Source: Streptomyces aidingensis (lineage in GTDB: Bacteria; Actinomycetota; Actinomycetes; Streptomycetales; Streptomycetaceae). Taken from it: DNA of 64,000 nt. The DNA lies in assembly GCF_900112355.1 (NCBI RefSeq), contig NZ_FOLM01000021.1, forward strand, positions 1-64,000. The letters run 5' to 3'. Every line of letters starts with the position of its first letter. Position 1 is the first letter of the stretch. Shown in pieces: positions 1 through 8,210 of the stretch. Below the pieces are notes generated by a model. That model saw only the letters and a list, made by a program, of their open reading frames with translations. It made no database searches and had not been told where the DNA came from. Made by a program: the position numbers and the translations under genes.

Positions 1-975
1 CTGGCGGTGGTCGGCCCGCTCAAGCGGTGCGGGAAGTCCCGCCTGCTGGAAGTGCTGATCGAGACGGTGCACGACCCGCTGATCACCGTCAACGCCAGCC
101 CCGCGGCCATCTTCCGCTCCATCGACGCCAAGAACCCGCCCACCCTCCTGGTGGATGAAGTCGACACCCTCTTCGGCTCCCCCCGCGCGGCCGAGCGCAA
201 CGAGGAACTGCGCGGCCTGCTCAACGCCGGACACCAGCGCAACCGGCCCGCCCTGCGGGTCGTCGGCAACGAGCACACCCCGGTGAAGTTCGCCACCTTC
301 GCCATGGCGGCACTGGCCGGGATCGGCGACCTGCCCGACACGATCATGGACCGCTCCATCGTCATCCGCATGCGCCGCCGTGCCCAGGGCGAGAGTGTGG
401 AGTCCTTCCGCTTCGCCACCGACGCCCCCCTGCTGCACACCGCACGCAAACACCTCACCGCCTGGCTGCGCCCCCTGCACCGGCGCGCCATGAGGCTGCG
501 GCCGCAGATGCCGGTGGAGGACCGCGCCGCCGACACCTGGGAGCCGCTCATCGCGGTGGCCGACCTCGCCGGCGGGACCTGGCCGCAGCGCGCCCGCACC
601 GCCTGCCGGGTGATGACCGCCCAGGAAGCCGACAAGGACGAAGACGCCGGAACCAAGGTCCGCATCCTGGCCGACATCCGCCGCGCCTTCACCGCCGAGG
701 GCGACCCCGCCCTGATCCGCACCACCCGCCTGCTGGAACTCCTCAAGGCCGACCCCGAAGCCCCCTGGACCGAATACGGCCCCCACGGCCTGACCTCCCG
801 AGCGCTGCAACTGCTGCTGCGCGACTACGGCATCTCCTCCGCCAACCGCCGCTTCCCCGGCGGCACCCAGGCCAAAGGCTTCGCCCGCACCCAGTTCCTC
901 GACGCCTGGACCCGCTACTGCCCACCACCCGCCGCAGCGGAACCCGCTCCCGTCGCGGACGCGGCCGGGGCCTGA
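1..975 (+). CDS. DUF3631-type P-loop ATPase, partial (5' end outside window)
   Basis: The frame is open from base 1, so the gene starts upstream. A Walker A-like segment (GPLKRCGKSR) is encoded at 10-39 and a Walker B-like segment (LLVDEVDTLF) near 147-176. They are followed by the DUF3631 pattern of nucleotide-sensing residues (VVGNEH, DRSIVIRMRRR) and a C-terminal helical region resembling a winged helix (residues 265-310 of the visible part). DUF3631 proteins are found in plasmids, phages and integrative elements, often joined to primase-polymerase modules, so a role in replication or initiation of the element is plausible but inferred. A strong hairpin follows its stop. Confidence 0.75.
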   Translation: MAVVGPLKRCGKSRLLEVLIETVHDPLITVNASPAAIFRSIDAKNPPTLLVDEVDTLFGSPRAAERNEELRGLLNAGHQRNRPALRVVGNEHTPVKFATFAMAALAGIGDLPDTIMDRSIVIRMRRRAQGESVESFRFATDAPLLHTARKHLTAWLRPLHRRAMRLRPQMPVEDRAADTWEPLIAVADLAGGTWPQRARTACRVMTAQEADKDEDAGTKVRILADIRRAFTAEGDPALIRTTRLLELLKADPEAPWTEYGPHGLTSRALQLLLRDYGISSANRRFPGGTQAKGFARTQFLDAWTRYCPPPAAAEPAPVADAAGA

Positions 976-993
976 CCGTCCTCCACCCGTCCC

Positions 994-1027
994 ACCCGTC
1001 CCCGCGCAGGTCAGCGCGGGGACGGGT
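994..1027 (+). terminator. Hairpin after the DUF3631 gene
   Basis: A perfect 14-bp stem (ACCCGTCCCCGCGC with its complement) closes a 6-nt loop 19 nt after the stop codon. It has no T-run, as is common in Streptomyces. Related CCCACCCGTCC and GGGACGAGT words repeat through 985-1105, so this stretch could also serve as a protein-binding or origin region. Confidence 0.6.
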
Positions 1028-1165
1028 CACCGGACCGGGACGAGTCGACCCGACATCACCGCCCCACCCGTACCTGCCCTGAACAGCGGCGGGACGAGTG
1101 GGACGAGACCACACCACCCCCGGGCCACCCCCGCACCCGGAACACACGCACATGGAGCCACCACC

Positions 1166-1984
1166 GTGCACCCCACCACCGGGCCCGCGATACCTCCGGC
1201 CGGGCACCGGGCCACCGGCTGGGACCGCGCTGCCATCACCGCGCTCGGCGCCGCCGGATGCGCCCTGTCCTACGACGCCCTCCAGCAGATGGCTGTCGCC
1301 ATCCACATCCGCGGCCCGCTGACCTACCTCTTCCCCCTGGTCATCGACGGCTTCATCGCCTACGGCGTACGCGCCCTGCTCGTGATGCGCACCGCCGCCT
1401 TCCGCGCCCGCCTCTACGTCTGGACCCTCTTCGGCACGGCAACGGCCGCCAGCATCTGGTCCAACGCCCTGCACGCCGTCCGCCTCAACCAGCACACCCC
1501 ACCCACAAGACTCCACCTCGACGACCTCACCGTCGGCACCCTGTCCACCCTCGCCCCACTCGCCCTCGCCGGCGCAGTCCACCTCCACATCCTCATCACC
1601 CGCCACGGCCACCAACCCCAGGCCGGGCCGCACCGGCGCACCGTCCACACGCTCCTCGCTCCCAACACCGCAGTGGCCTCCGGCCCAGCCCCGGACCACC
1701 CGGACGAGGAAGCGGACCATGCGGACCAGACCGCGGACCACCACCCGGAACGGCAAAGCGAGGGACCGGCTCGGCCGGACCACCAGAAGGTGCGGCGACG
1801 CGTGGGCCGGCCACCCACCGCCAGCCTGGACGAACTGGTCCGCCTGGTCCGCCCGCTGACCACAGCGCACGAAACCCCCACCCGCGCCACGGTCCGCCAA
1901 GCCATCCGCACCGCCGGACACCGCATCAGCGAAGACCGCCTCACCCAGGTCATGACCGCACTGCGGACCACCCCCACCACCTGA
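1166..1984 (+). CDS. DUF2637 (SpdB-like) membrane protein
   Basis: A 272-residue protein with about four hydrophobic segments in its first 150 residues (roughly 19-45, 52-72, 81-105 and 124-145), then a polar, His- and Asp-rich linker and a C-terminal helical domain (about 205-268) that resembles a winged helix. DUF2637 proteins belong to the Spd (plasmid spread) group of Streptomyces conjugative plasmids and AICEs, thought to act in intramycelial spreading with TraB. The GTG start is chosen because the membrane region begins shortly after it; the Shine-Dalgarno site is weak (GGAGCC). The linker codons contain repeated GCGGACCA words that continue downstream. Confidence 0.7.
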   Translation: MHPTTGPAIPPAGHRATGWDRAAITALGAAGCALSYDALQQMAVAIHIRGPLTYLFPLVIDGFIAYGVRALLVMRTAAFRARLYVWTLFGTATAASIWSNALHAVRLNQHTPPTRLHLDDLTVGTLSTLAPLALAGAVHLHILITRHGHQPQAGPHRRTVHTLLAPNTAVASGPAPDHPDEEADHADQTADHHPERQSEGPARPDHQKVRRRVGRPPTASLDELVRLVRPLTTAHETPTRATVRQAIRTAGHRISEDRLTQVMTALRTTPTT

Positions 1985-2405
1985 CCACCCACCGGTCCGG
2001 GACGGCTGACCGGAAATCCCTCCAGGTCACCGCCCCGGACCAGTACCGCCGGCCAGACCACGACCGGCCCAACCTGCCCCGTCCGCTCATCACTCGGAAA
2101 CCGGTCCGCCCGCTGCCTGAACCAGAAACCGATCGCGGACCACACCGGGCGGTCGGTCCCCGACAACACCCCCGACGCCGGACCACCGGCCACGGCCGGA
2201 CGGAATGCACGCAGCGCGCCCGGTTCCGGCAGCGGACCACAAGCGGACCACACCGTGCTCCAGGCCCAGCCGCAGACCATGTGCGGACCCCTGAGAAGAC
2301 CGCATCACCGCCGACACGATCCGGACCCCAACTCCCGCGCCCACAACTCACGGAAATGCGAGACTTCATGCCCAGCACGCCCCCCAACCCGACCCCGCCG
2401 GACCA
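1692..2405. repeat. Cluster of CGGACCA repeats between and within the spd and mobC region
   Basis: About a dozen copies of CGGACCA (often GCGGACCAC) lie here, at 1692, 1713, 1722, 1734, 1776, 1964, 2036, 2136, 2179, 2233, 2244 and 2399, with inverted copies at 1836 and 1845. They straddle the 3' end of the DUF2637 gene and the 671-bp gap before mobC (1985-2655), in which no convincing gene is seen. Streptomyces TraB translocases recognise clustered 8-bp repeats (clt/TRS), so a transfer locus is one reading; an origin or oriT is another. Function is inferred. Confidence 0.45.
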
Positions 2406-2655
2406 CCAGCCCGTCCCGTCCACCGGGCGCGCAGCAAGCTGGGGCGGTCGACACTCCTTGGGGGGTTCGTCCGCGCTTGCCCCCGCCCCAGGGGTGGCGG
2501 GGGAAGGCCGGCGCCAGGGGGCGCAGGACCAGCAGGGGCAGGGGGCCGTCGGTGCCGAAGCCTCCGCTTCCGGCACCGCGGGCGCCACCGGCCCGGCCTG
2601 CGGCTCACCAGCACAGCCGGCCTGGCCTCGCAGGGCGGGTGACCTGCGTCTGCCG

Positions 2656-3057
2656 ATGCAGATGAACCGCCGGCGTGCCGCCGAGCCGCGTACCAGGTAC
2701 CGCACGGTGCGCTTCACTCCGGCCGAGGACGACCTCATCGCCCGGCGAGCTGCGGAGGCGGGGCTGTCGGTGGCCGGCTGCCTGGGCAACCTCGGCGTGG
2801 CCTGGGCGCTGGGCAACTCCCTCACCGTGGCAGGTCCCGAGGATGATCCGCAGCGTCCGGTGGTGGAGGCGGTGGAGGCGCAGTCCGCGCAGCTTCGGCG
2901 GATCGGCAACAACGTCAACCAGATCGCCCGCGCGGTCAACTCCGGAGCCACCGCCGCGCTCGCCGATGAGGTGCTGCGCGAGCTGCGTGAGGCGATACGC
3001 AGGAACCACGCGGTGATGGACGGCCTGCTCGCGAAGGCGGTGCGGCGTGGTTCCTGA
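2656..3057 (+). CDS. MobC-like relaxosome accessory protein
   Basis: A 133-residue basic protein. The segment VRFTPAEDDLIARRAAEAG fits a ribbon-helix-helix or MobC DNA-binding region, and RRIGNNVNQIARAVNSG near residues 78-94 is the hallmark MobC motif (IGNNxNQIAR). It overlaps the relaxase start by 11 bp, so the two are translationally coupled. Known MobC proteins bind oriT and help the relaxase melt and nick it. The start is uncertain: ATG codons at 2656 and 2662 lack a clear ribosome site, while in-frame ATGs at 2356 and 2368 would add a long low-complexity N-terminus. Confidence 0.75.
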   Translation: MQMNRRRAAEPRTRYRTVRFTPAEDDLIARRAAEAGLSVAGCLGNLGVAWALGNSLTVAGPEDDPQRPVVEAVEAQSAQLRRIGNNVNQIARAVNSGATAALADEVLRELREAIRRNHAVMDGLLAKAVRRGS

Positions 3058-4744
3058 CATCTCCACCGGCGCCCATACCGCCGGGCTTCTGCGCTACCTC
3101 TACGGTCCCGGCCGGCGCGACGAGCACATCGACCCGCACATCGTCGCCGCCTGGGACATCGACGGCGCACCCGATCCCGGCCGCGACCCGGAGGCCACCC
3201 TGGCCCACCTGGCCGAGCGACTGGACGCCTACGTCACCCTGCGCGCCCGCGAAGGCACCCGCTCCAAGGCCCGCCGGCACGTGTGGCACTGTCCCGTGCG
3301 CACCGCGCCCGGCGACCGGCATCTGTCGGACGAGGAGTGGGCGGAGGTGGCGCGGCGGATCGTGCATGCCACCGGCATCGCGCCGGAGGGGGATGAGAAG
3401 GCGTGCCGGTGGATCGCGGTGCGGCACGCGCAGGACCACATCCACCTCGTGGCCACCACGGTCCGGCTGGACGGGCGGCGCCCGCGTAACCATGGCGACG
3501 GACGCCGCGCCCAGGCCGCCTGCCGGCAGATCGAGAAGGACTTCGGCCTGCGCAGGCTGCGCCCGGGGGACGGTACCGCGCCGAGGACACCGACCAGTGC
3601 CGAGCAGGCCAAGGCCGCCCGAAGGGGCAAGAGCGTCACCTCGCGGCAGTGGCTGCGCGAGAACGCCTACACGGTGCTGGCCGCCTCCCGCACCGAGGCG
3701 GAGTTCTTCTCCACCCTCACCGCCCTGGGCATCGCCGTGCGTACCCGCACCGGCCCCGACAGCGGCGAAGTCATCGGCTACAGCCTCGCCGCCCCCGGCG
3801 ACACCAACGCCCGGGGCGAGCCGATCTGGTACGGCGGCTCCAAGCTCGCCCCCGACCTGTCCATCCACCGCATCCGCGAACGCCTCACCGCGACGGGCAC
3901 CAGCACCGTGCCCGTCCGCCGGGCCGCGCCCATGGTCCGCGCCGAGCACACCCTGCGCACCACCTTCACCGTCCTGCACGGCGAAGACGAGCCAGCGGCC
4001 CAGGCCCACCTGGCCGCCTTCGGCGAGCTGCTGCACACCGCCACACTGGTCGCCACCGGCCCCACCCGCGCCGAACTGGCCGTCGCAGCATCCGCCTTCA
4101 ACCGCGCCACCCGCTCCGCCATCCGTGCCGAACACCACAAAGCCGCCGCCCTCCGCGCGGCGGCCAAGGACGTCCTGTCCGCGATGGGCTCCAGTCGTGA
4201 CGGAGCCGGACTGGAACTGCTGCTGTCCACCGCACTGCTGATCGCCACGGCCGCCGTTCACTGGCACCGCACCCGCCGCCACCAGCAACAAGCCGCTGCC
4301 GCCAGGCAGACCCTGCACCATCTGAAAGCCGCCTACCAGCACACCACCGGACCGGTCCTCGCCGCGCTCGCCGGCCAGGCACCCGCTGCAGAGGCCACCA
4401 GCCATCACGCCCCGGCCGTGCACCGAGCGCTGCCCGCACAGGCCGACCGCATCCTCACCGACCCCGCCTGGCCCGCCCTGTCCGCCGCACTCGCCTGCGC
4501 CCAAGCCGACGGGCACCACGTCCAGCAGTTGCTGGCCACCCTGGCTGCGGGACGGGAACTCGAAACCGCCCACGCGCCTGCCCAGGTTCTGCTGTGGCGC
4601 CTCACCCACCAGCCCGGTGGACGCGCACTGGCAGCCGTCACCCGCAGCTCTCTTTCAAGCGCGTCCCGGATGACAGCACCGTCCCTGCCCAGCGGGACCG
4701 TGCAACCGGCCTCGGTCGAGCCGCCGCTCGGCCGTGGCAGGTGA
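3047..4744 (+). CDS. Relaxase / mobilization nuclease (HUH type)
   Basis: A 565-residue protein with the relaxase metal-binding motif HIH at His131 and His133 (context AQDHIHLVATTVR), preceded by a DEEWAEVARR helix. The N-terminal 200 residues therefore form the HUH nicking domain expected to cleave oriT through a tyrosine and pilot single-stranded DNA. The C-terminal half is Ala- and His-rich, with a possible membrane-like segment (LLLSTALLIATAAV, about residues 390-403). It starts at GTG 3047 inside mobC. The gene ends 120 nt before a strong terminator. It marks the element as mobilizable; no TraB or T4SS gene is visible in the window. Confidence 0.85.
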   Translation: MVPDISTGAHTAGLLRYLYGPGRRDEHIDPHIVAAWDIDGAPDPGRDPEATLAHLAERLDAYVTLRAREGTRSKARRHVWHCPVRTAPGDRHLSDEEWAEVARRIVHATGIAPEGDEKACRWIAVRHAQDHIHLVATTVRLDGRRPRNHGDGRRAQAACRQIEKDFGLRRLRPGDGTAPRTPTSAEQAKAARRGKSVTSRQWLRENAYTVLAASRTEAEFFSTLTALGIAVRTRTGPDSGEVIGYSLAAPGDTNARGEPIWYGGSKLAPDLSIHRIRERLTATGTSTVPVRRAAPMVRAEHTLRTTFTVLHGEDEPAAQAHLAAFGELLHTATLVATGPTRAELAVAASAFNRATRSAIRAEHHKAAALRAAAKDVLSAMGSSRDGAGLELLLSTALLIATAAVHWHRTRRHQQQAAAARQTLHHLKAAYQHTTGPVLAALAGQAPAAEATSHHAPAVHRALPAQADRILTDPAWPALSAALACAQADGHHVQQLLATLAAGRELETAHAPAQVLLWRLTHQPGGRALAAVTRSSLSSASRMTAPSLPSGTVQPASVEPPLGRGR

Positions 4745-4864
4745 GCGCCCGGCTCGTCACCGGGCCCCTCATGGTGGCGATCCGGCGCCACGAGAGAACG
4801 CCGCGCGGCCGGTGGAGCGTCGCTGCGGATATCCGTGGGGTGCTTCGGGTAGGTGTGCACGGGT

Positions 4865-4905
4865 GAGGCCGCCCTCCCCCGGCTGGATCGGGGGAGGGCG
4901 GCCTC
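4865..4905. terminator. Strong bidirectional terminator between the relaxase and DUF397 gene
   Basis: A perfect 16-bp stem (GAGGCCGCCCTCCCCC and its complement, 9-nt loop) followed by GGTTT. It separates the rightward mob operon from the leftward XRE/DUF397 operon that ends at 4935. Confidence 0.85.
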
Positions 4906-4934
4906 GGTTTCTGCCCGCTCCGCCGGCGGGCTCG

Positions 4935-5153
4935 CTACAGTGCGCCGTCGATGATGCCCTTACGGAAGGCTGCCCATTCCTCGGCGGTGTAGCGCAGGGC
5001 CTCCCGGTGGGGGTTCTTGGAATCGCGCAGGGCCACAGCTCCGCCGGGCAGCTGCGCCACTTCCACGCAGTTCTCACCTCCGTTGCTGAACGGGGACTTG
5101 TGCCACTCGACCCCGGTCAGGTCGATGGCGTACAGGTCGTCCTTGGCGTTCAC
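4935..5153 (-). CDS. DUF397 domain protein
   Basis: A 72-residue protein with the DUF397 signature: WHKSPFSNGGENCVEVA, then VALRDSK and a C-terminal EEWAAFRKGI segment. Its GTG start overlaps the stop of the upstream XRE/DUF5753 gene by 4 bp (GTGA), so the pair is translationally coupled. In Streptomyces, DUF397 proteins pair with XRE/DUF5753 regulators (the WhiJ/AbaA-like arrangement) and are thought to modulate the partner; a toxin-antitoxin-like relationship has been suggested for some. A strong terminator follows its stop. Here the pair sits between the mob genes and the lanthipeptide cluster. Confidence 0.85.
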   Translation of the reverse strand: MNAKDDLYAIDLTGVEWHKSPFSNGGENCVEVAQLPGGAVALRDSKNPHREALRYTAEEWAAFRKGIIDGAL

Positions 5154-6019
5154 ATCCCGTTCCCTTCCATGATCTTCTTGATGGTCTCCCGGGATTCGTC
5201 CACGGGAAGCGCAGCGGCGACCACGCGTTCGAAGGCGGTCTCGAAGACCTTCACGTCCTCGGTGCCCTCCACCAGGTAGCCGCCGCGCAGGTTCTCCAAC
5301 TGCACCACGGTGGGCCAGGGGTGGGGGAAGCGCACGACCTCGAACAGGCCCAGCATTCCGGGATGCGCGCCGGCGGCGAGCGGCATCACCTGGATGGTGA
5401 TGTTCGGCAGGTCGGACATGTCCAGCAAGTGCCGGAGCTGTTCGCGCATGAGGGTCGGCTGTGCGGCGAAGCGCTGGTGCAGGGCGGTCTCGTGGATGAC
5501 GGCCCAGAACTTCAGCGGGCCTCCGGCCCTGGTGGTGAGGATGGCCTGGCGGGTCTTGCGGACTTCGGCGAGAGCGATGACCTCCTCGGGAGTGCGGGTG
5601 AGGGCCATCGCTCCGATGATCTCCCGTGCGTAGGCGCCTGTCTGGAGCAGGCCGGGGATCAGCGGTGCGTTGATCTGGATGCTCTCGGCGTCGGTCTCCA
5701 GCGTCAGGTAGTCCTTGTAGCTGAGTGCGACGGCGTCGCCGTAGGTCTGCCACCAGCCCTGTTTCCCGGCATCCCGGGCCAGGTTCTCCAGCGCCGCGGC
5801 GACCTCCGGGTCGTTCACCCCGTAGAGCCGGAGCAGCTTGGTCACACCGGGCGGTGGCATGCGTGCCTTGGCGTTCTCGATCCGGGACAGCTTGCTCTCA
5901 TCCCAGCCCATGAACTCTGCTGCACGCCCCAGGCTCAGTCCGGCCTGGGCGCGGTACGTGCGCAACGCCTCACCAAGGCGGCGCCTACGCAGAGTGGGCA
6001 CAGCTCGAACGTTCGGCAT
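5150..6019 (-). CDS. XRE-family regulator with DUF5753 domain
   Basis: A 289-residue protein. The N-terminal helix-turn-helix (about residues 12-70: LGEALRTYRAQAGLSLGRAA, then WDESKLSRIENAK) is followed by the DUF5753 ligand-binding-like domain (about 100-280: LIPGLLQTGAYAREI, HPGMLGLFEVVRFP). This is the standard Streptomyces WhiJ-like architecture and length. It is coupled to the DUF397 gene downstream. Two palindromes just upstream of its start are likely operators, and because they lie in the gap shared with the divergent 6257 operon the protein may also control the lanthipeptide region. That link is inferred. Confidence 0.85.
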   Translation of the reverse strand: MPNVRAVPTLRRRRLGEALRTYRAQAGLSLGRAAEFMGWDESKLSRIENAKARMPPPGVTKLLRLYGVNDPEVAAALENLARDAGKQGWWQTYGDAVALSYKDYLTLETDAESIQINAPLIPGLLQTGAYAREIIGAMALTRTPEEVIALAEVRKTRQAILTTRAGGPLKFWAVIHETALHQRFAAQPTLMREQLRHLLDMSDLPNITIQVMPLAAGAHPGMLGLFEVVRFPHPWPTVVQLENLRGGYLVEGTEDVKVFETAFERVVAAALPVDESRETIKKIMEGNGM

Positions 6020-6031
6020 GGTGCTATTTCA

Positions 6032-6086
6032 CACCTCCAAGGTGCACGAATAAAGGCCGTGGTGCAGCTTGGCACCTCGAAGGTGC
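6032..6086. promoter_or_regulatory. Pair of phased palindromes, probable operators of the XRE regulator
   Basis: CACCT-CCA-AGGTG at 6032-6044 and GCACCT-CGA-AGGTGC at 6072-6086 share the half-site CACCT/AGGTG with a 3-bp centre. Their centres are 41 bp apart, close to four helical turns. They lie 13 and 53 bp upstream of the XRE start, in the 237-bp divergent gap before the 6257 operon, which is otherwise relatively AT-rich and gene-free. Confidence 0.6.
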
Positions 6087-6256
6087 GCAAGTCGATAGAA
6101 CGCAGGTTCTTCTTTTGGTAATTCGAGGCTCCAACATTGTCAGTCGGGGTGTCGCTGATGCATTCTTCTTCCTCGCGAGGCTGAATGACCCTCAGTTCAT
6201 CGCCGTTCACGCCTGGTTACCAAGTCGCCTATGGCCACGAGGGGTGACCAACGACC

Positions 6257-6496
6257 ATGACCCTGCATCAGCCCGCATCCTGCGGTGCCCCGTCCTGGCT
6301 GTCCGTCGGCGTCCAGGCACACGACAACGAAGCGGACCGCGCCGGCACCGTCCTGCTGGTGCGGGACGGCAGCGGGGGTGTACGCACCGGCGACATACCG
6401 TCCCCGGCCCGGGTGCTGCTGCGGCCGGCGGGCCAGGGGGCGGCGTGGTGGGCTGACGCGGCTGGTCTGGAGCCGACCGCTGGGGGCGAGCAGTGA
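6257..6496 (+). CDS. Small hypothetical protein (79 aa)
   Basis: A 79-residue protein starting at ATG 6257. It is not recognised. It has a conserved-looking strand-rich core (SVGVQAHDNEADRAG, TVLLVRDGSGGV) and no membrane segment. Its stop overlaps the GTG start of the next gene by 4 bp (GTGA), and that gene in turn overlaps a third, so the three small genes are translationally coupled. Similar strings of small genes are common beside Streptomyces RiPP and integrative-element regions. Any role in the lanthipeptide pathway is inferred from position only. Confidence 0.55.
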   Translation: MTLHQPASCGAPSWLSVGVQAHDNEADRAGTVLLVRDGSGGVRTGDIPSPARVLLRPAGQGAAWWADAAGLEPTAGGEQ

Positions 6497-6720
6497 ACCC
6501 GGGGCGGGAGACGAGCCTGGGACACCGGGAGCATCCGCTGCTGGGCCGGGTGGTGGTGGATGCCGCCACCGGCCGCCGGGGCGTCCTGCGGGCGGTCTGC
6601 CCGGAGCCCGTCCGGTCCGGCAGGGGTGCATTGCTGGCGTGGCTGGCACCGGTCGCCGGCGGGACGGAGTGGACGACCGCGCCGGAGAACGTCACCGAGG
6701 CGAAGGAGGCAGGGCGGTGA
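6493..6720 (+). CDS. Small hypothetical protein (75 aa)
   Basis: A 75-residue protein from GTG 6493, overlapping the preceding stop by 4 bp and overlapping the next start by 4 bp. The sequence (HPLLGRVVVDAATGRRGVLR, then a polar C-terminus) suggests a small beta-rich fold with no membrane segment or metal motif. It is not recognised. Its tight coupling on both sides supports it being real and cotranscribed with its neighbours. Confidence 0.55.
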   Translation: MNPGRETSLGHREHPLLGRVVVDAATGRRGVLRAVCPEPVRSGRGALLAWLAPVAGGTEWTTAPENVTEAKEAGR

Positions 6721-6926
6721 GCGGGCGGCACCGCCGGCCGCGGCTGCCGGAGTCCGACGGGCTGTTCGCCGGGATCGCGCTGCTGGCCGCGAACCTGGCC
6801 GGGGCCGGTGTAGTCATCGCCGGCATCACCGGCACCCCGGGCGCCTCCCTGTCCGCCCCGGACGGGCCGCCGGTCACGCCGGATGAGGCCGCCCAGGTGT
6901 CCGCGCCGGACGACCCGCCGCCCTGA
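6717..6926 (+). CDS. Small single-pass membrane protein (69 aa)
   Basis: A 69-residue protein from GTG 6717. It has a basic N-terminus (SGRHRRPRLPES), one hydrophobic helix (LFAGIALLAANLAGAGVVIA, about residues 16-38) and an acidic, Pro-rich tail. It is the last of three coupled small genes and is followed by a strong terminator at 7044-7091, so the trio forms its own transcription unit ahead of the lanthipeptide genes. Function unknown; a membrane-anchored accessory or immunity role is possible but unsupported. Confidence 0.5.
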   Translation: MSGRHRRPRLPESDGLFAGIALLAANLAGAGVVIAGITGTPGASLSAPDGPPVTPDEAAQVSAPDDPPP

Positions 6927-7043
6927 CCCCGCCGCCGGCACCGGGCACCCGCCCGGCCAAGGCCAGGCCCTCCCGGTTCCCGAAGCCCCGCCGGGAGCAC
7001 GGGGCGGCCACCCGGCCCGCGCATCCCGTGACGCGGGCCACCC

Positions 7044-7091
7044 CCGTCTCCCCCGGGCCGGTGACCACCACCCCCGGCCCGGGGGAGACGG
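7044..7091 (+). terminator. Very strong hairpin between the small-gene operon and the EEP gene
   Basis: A perfect 18-bp stem (left arm 7044-7061, right arm 7074-7091, beginning CCGTCTCCCC) with a 12-nt loop and no T-run. It implies that the genes from 7150 on are transcribed from their own promoter in the short 7092-7149 gap. Confidence 0.75.
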
Positions 7092-7149
7092 CACCACCAA
7101 CCCATCAACCCAGCAAGCCATTAACCCCTGTACGAAAGACGAGGGCTGC

Positions 7150-8028
7150 ATGACCACCGTGCTCCGCTTCGGCTCCTGGAACCTCGGCAACGGCGGAATC
7201 GACCCGGACGGGGAGGAGACCCGCCGCAAGAACCAGATCACCATCGCCGCCGGACTCGGCGCCCAGGCCAAGGACAGCAGCGGCAACGGCGGCGAGTTGG
7301 ACGTGCTCGCCGTGCAGGAGCTGACGCACTGGGACGAGCGCGGCTGGTGGCGGCTGCACGAGCTGGCCGACTCCCTGGGCATGACGGCTCTGCCCCCTGT
7401 CACCTCCCATGTCGGGGACGGCCGCAACCATCTGGCGATCCTCTGCCGGCCCGGACGGGTGCAGGTGCTGCGGCACCAGGACGTCGGCCGGGGCGCCTTC
7501 CACCACGGGCTGGCCCGCGCCCACCTCGCCGTCGAAGGCCACGAGTTCACCGTGCTGGCCACCCACCTGGCGTGGACCGACGGCGACACCCGGCTGCGCG
7601 AAGCGCGCTGGATGACCGACAACGCCGGCACCTTCCCGGGCCAGCCGCCGCGCGCGGTGCTGCTGGGAGACCTGAACTGCCTGGCCCAGCAGGACCCCGA
7701 ACCCGACTGGACCAACGTCCCGCGCAACATGCACCCCCGCTACCGCACCGTCCACGCCGACGGCTCCTTCGGCCCGGCCGACCGCCGCGCCCTGCGGGTA
7801 CTGCTCAACAGCGGCTGGACCGACCCGCAGACCGTCGTACGCGAACCGCGGAAGGCAACGGTGGGCTACTGGTACAAGAACGAGCCCACCCCCCTGCACC
7901 TGGACCACGCCCTGACCGCCGGAGACTTCCGACCCCTTTCCTACGTCACCCACGACACCCCCGAAGCACGGGCGGCCTCCGACCACCTGCCCATCACGCT
8001 CACCACCGCCATCGGGGCCACGGCGTGA
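7150..8028 (+). CDS. Endonuclease/exonuclease/phosphatase (EEP) family protein
   Basis: A 292-residue protein with the EEP-fold metal and catalytic residues in order: WNLG (Asn11), QE (Glu57), GDLN (Asp174, Asn176) and SDHLP (Asp278, His279). Family members are Mg2+-dependent phosphodiesterases or nucleases; the substrate here is unknown. The ATG at 7150 (preceded by GAGGG) is preferred because the fold starts directly after it. It overlaps the next small gene by 4 bp, which in turn overlaps the FxLD methyltransferase, so it is cotranscribed with the lanthipeptide genes. A role in RiPP maturation, immunity or element biology is not established. Confidence 0.75.
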   Translation: MTTVLRFGSWNLGNGGIDPDGEETRRKNQITIAAGLGAQAKDSSGNGGELDVLAVQELTHWDERGWWRLHELADSLGMTALPPVTSHVGDGRNHLAILCRPGRVQVLRHQDVGRGAFHHGLARAHLAVEGHEFTVLATHLAWTDGDTRLREARWMTDNAGTFPGQPPRAVLLGDLNCLAQQDPEPDWTNVPRNMHPRYRTVHADGSFGPADRRALRVLLNSGWTDPQTVVREPRKATVGYWYKNEPTPLHLDHALTAGDFRPLSYVTHDTPEARAASDHLPITLTTAIGATA

Positions 8029-8210
8029 CCACCGCGGCGCCGGCGAGCGTCATCCCCTGCATCACCGCCCGGGAGGGCGAGGAGCCCGACTACACCGCCA
8101 ATCTCGGCGTGCTGCCCGGCGGGCGAAGGTCTGCGTTCCATGCGCCTGACCAACTCCGCATCTGGACCTCAACTTTGTTTACACAGCCCTCATCAGGAGT
8201 ATCCGCGTGA
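8025..8210 (+). CDS. Small ORF (61 aa), possibly a truncated conserved protein
   Basis: The GTG at 8025 overlaps the EEP stop (GTGA), and its own stop overlaps the methyltransferase GTG in the same way, so ribosomes could pass through all three genes. The N-terminal half (ITAREGEEPDYTANLGVLPGG) looks like the beginning of a longer conserved Streptomyces protein, while the C-terminal half (from about residue 35) looks unrelated. It may be a remnant kept for translational coupling. Not recognised with certainty. Confidence 0.4.
   Translation: MTTAAPASVIPCITAREGEEPDYTANLGVLPGGRRSAFHAPDQLRIWTSTLFTQPSSGVSA

Noticed and set aside
1258..2655. Long N-terminal extension of the mobC frame
   Set aside because: Upstream residues are Pro/Arg/His-rich out-of-frame translation of the DUF2637 gene and repeats; MobC homology begins only near 2690.
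4594..4866. A 90-codon ORF at the 3' end of the relaxase gene
   Set aside because: Mostly an alternate frame of the relaxase; its independent part is about 40 codons without a ribosome site.
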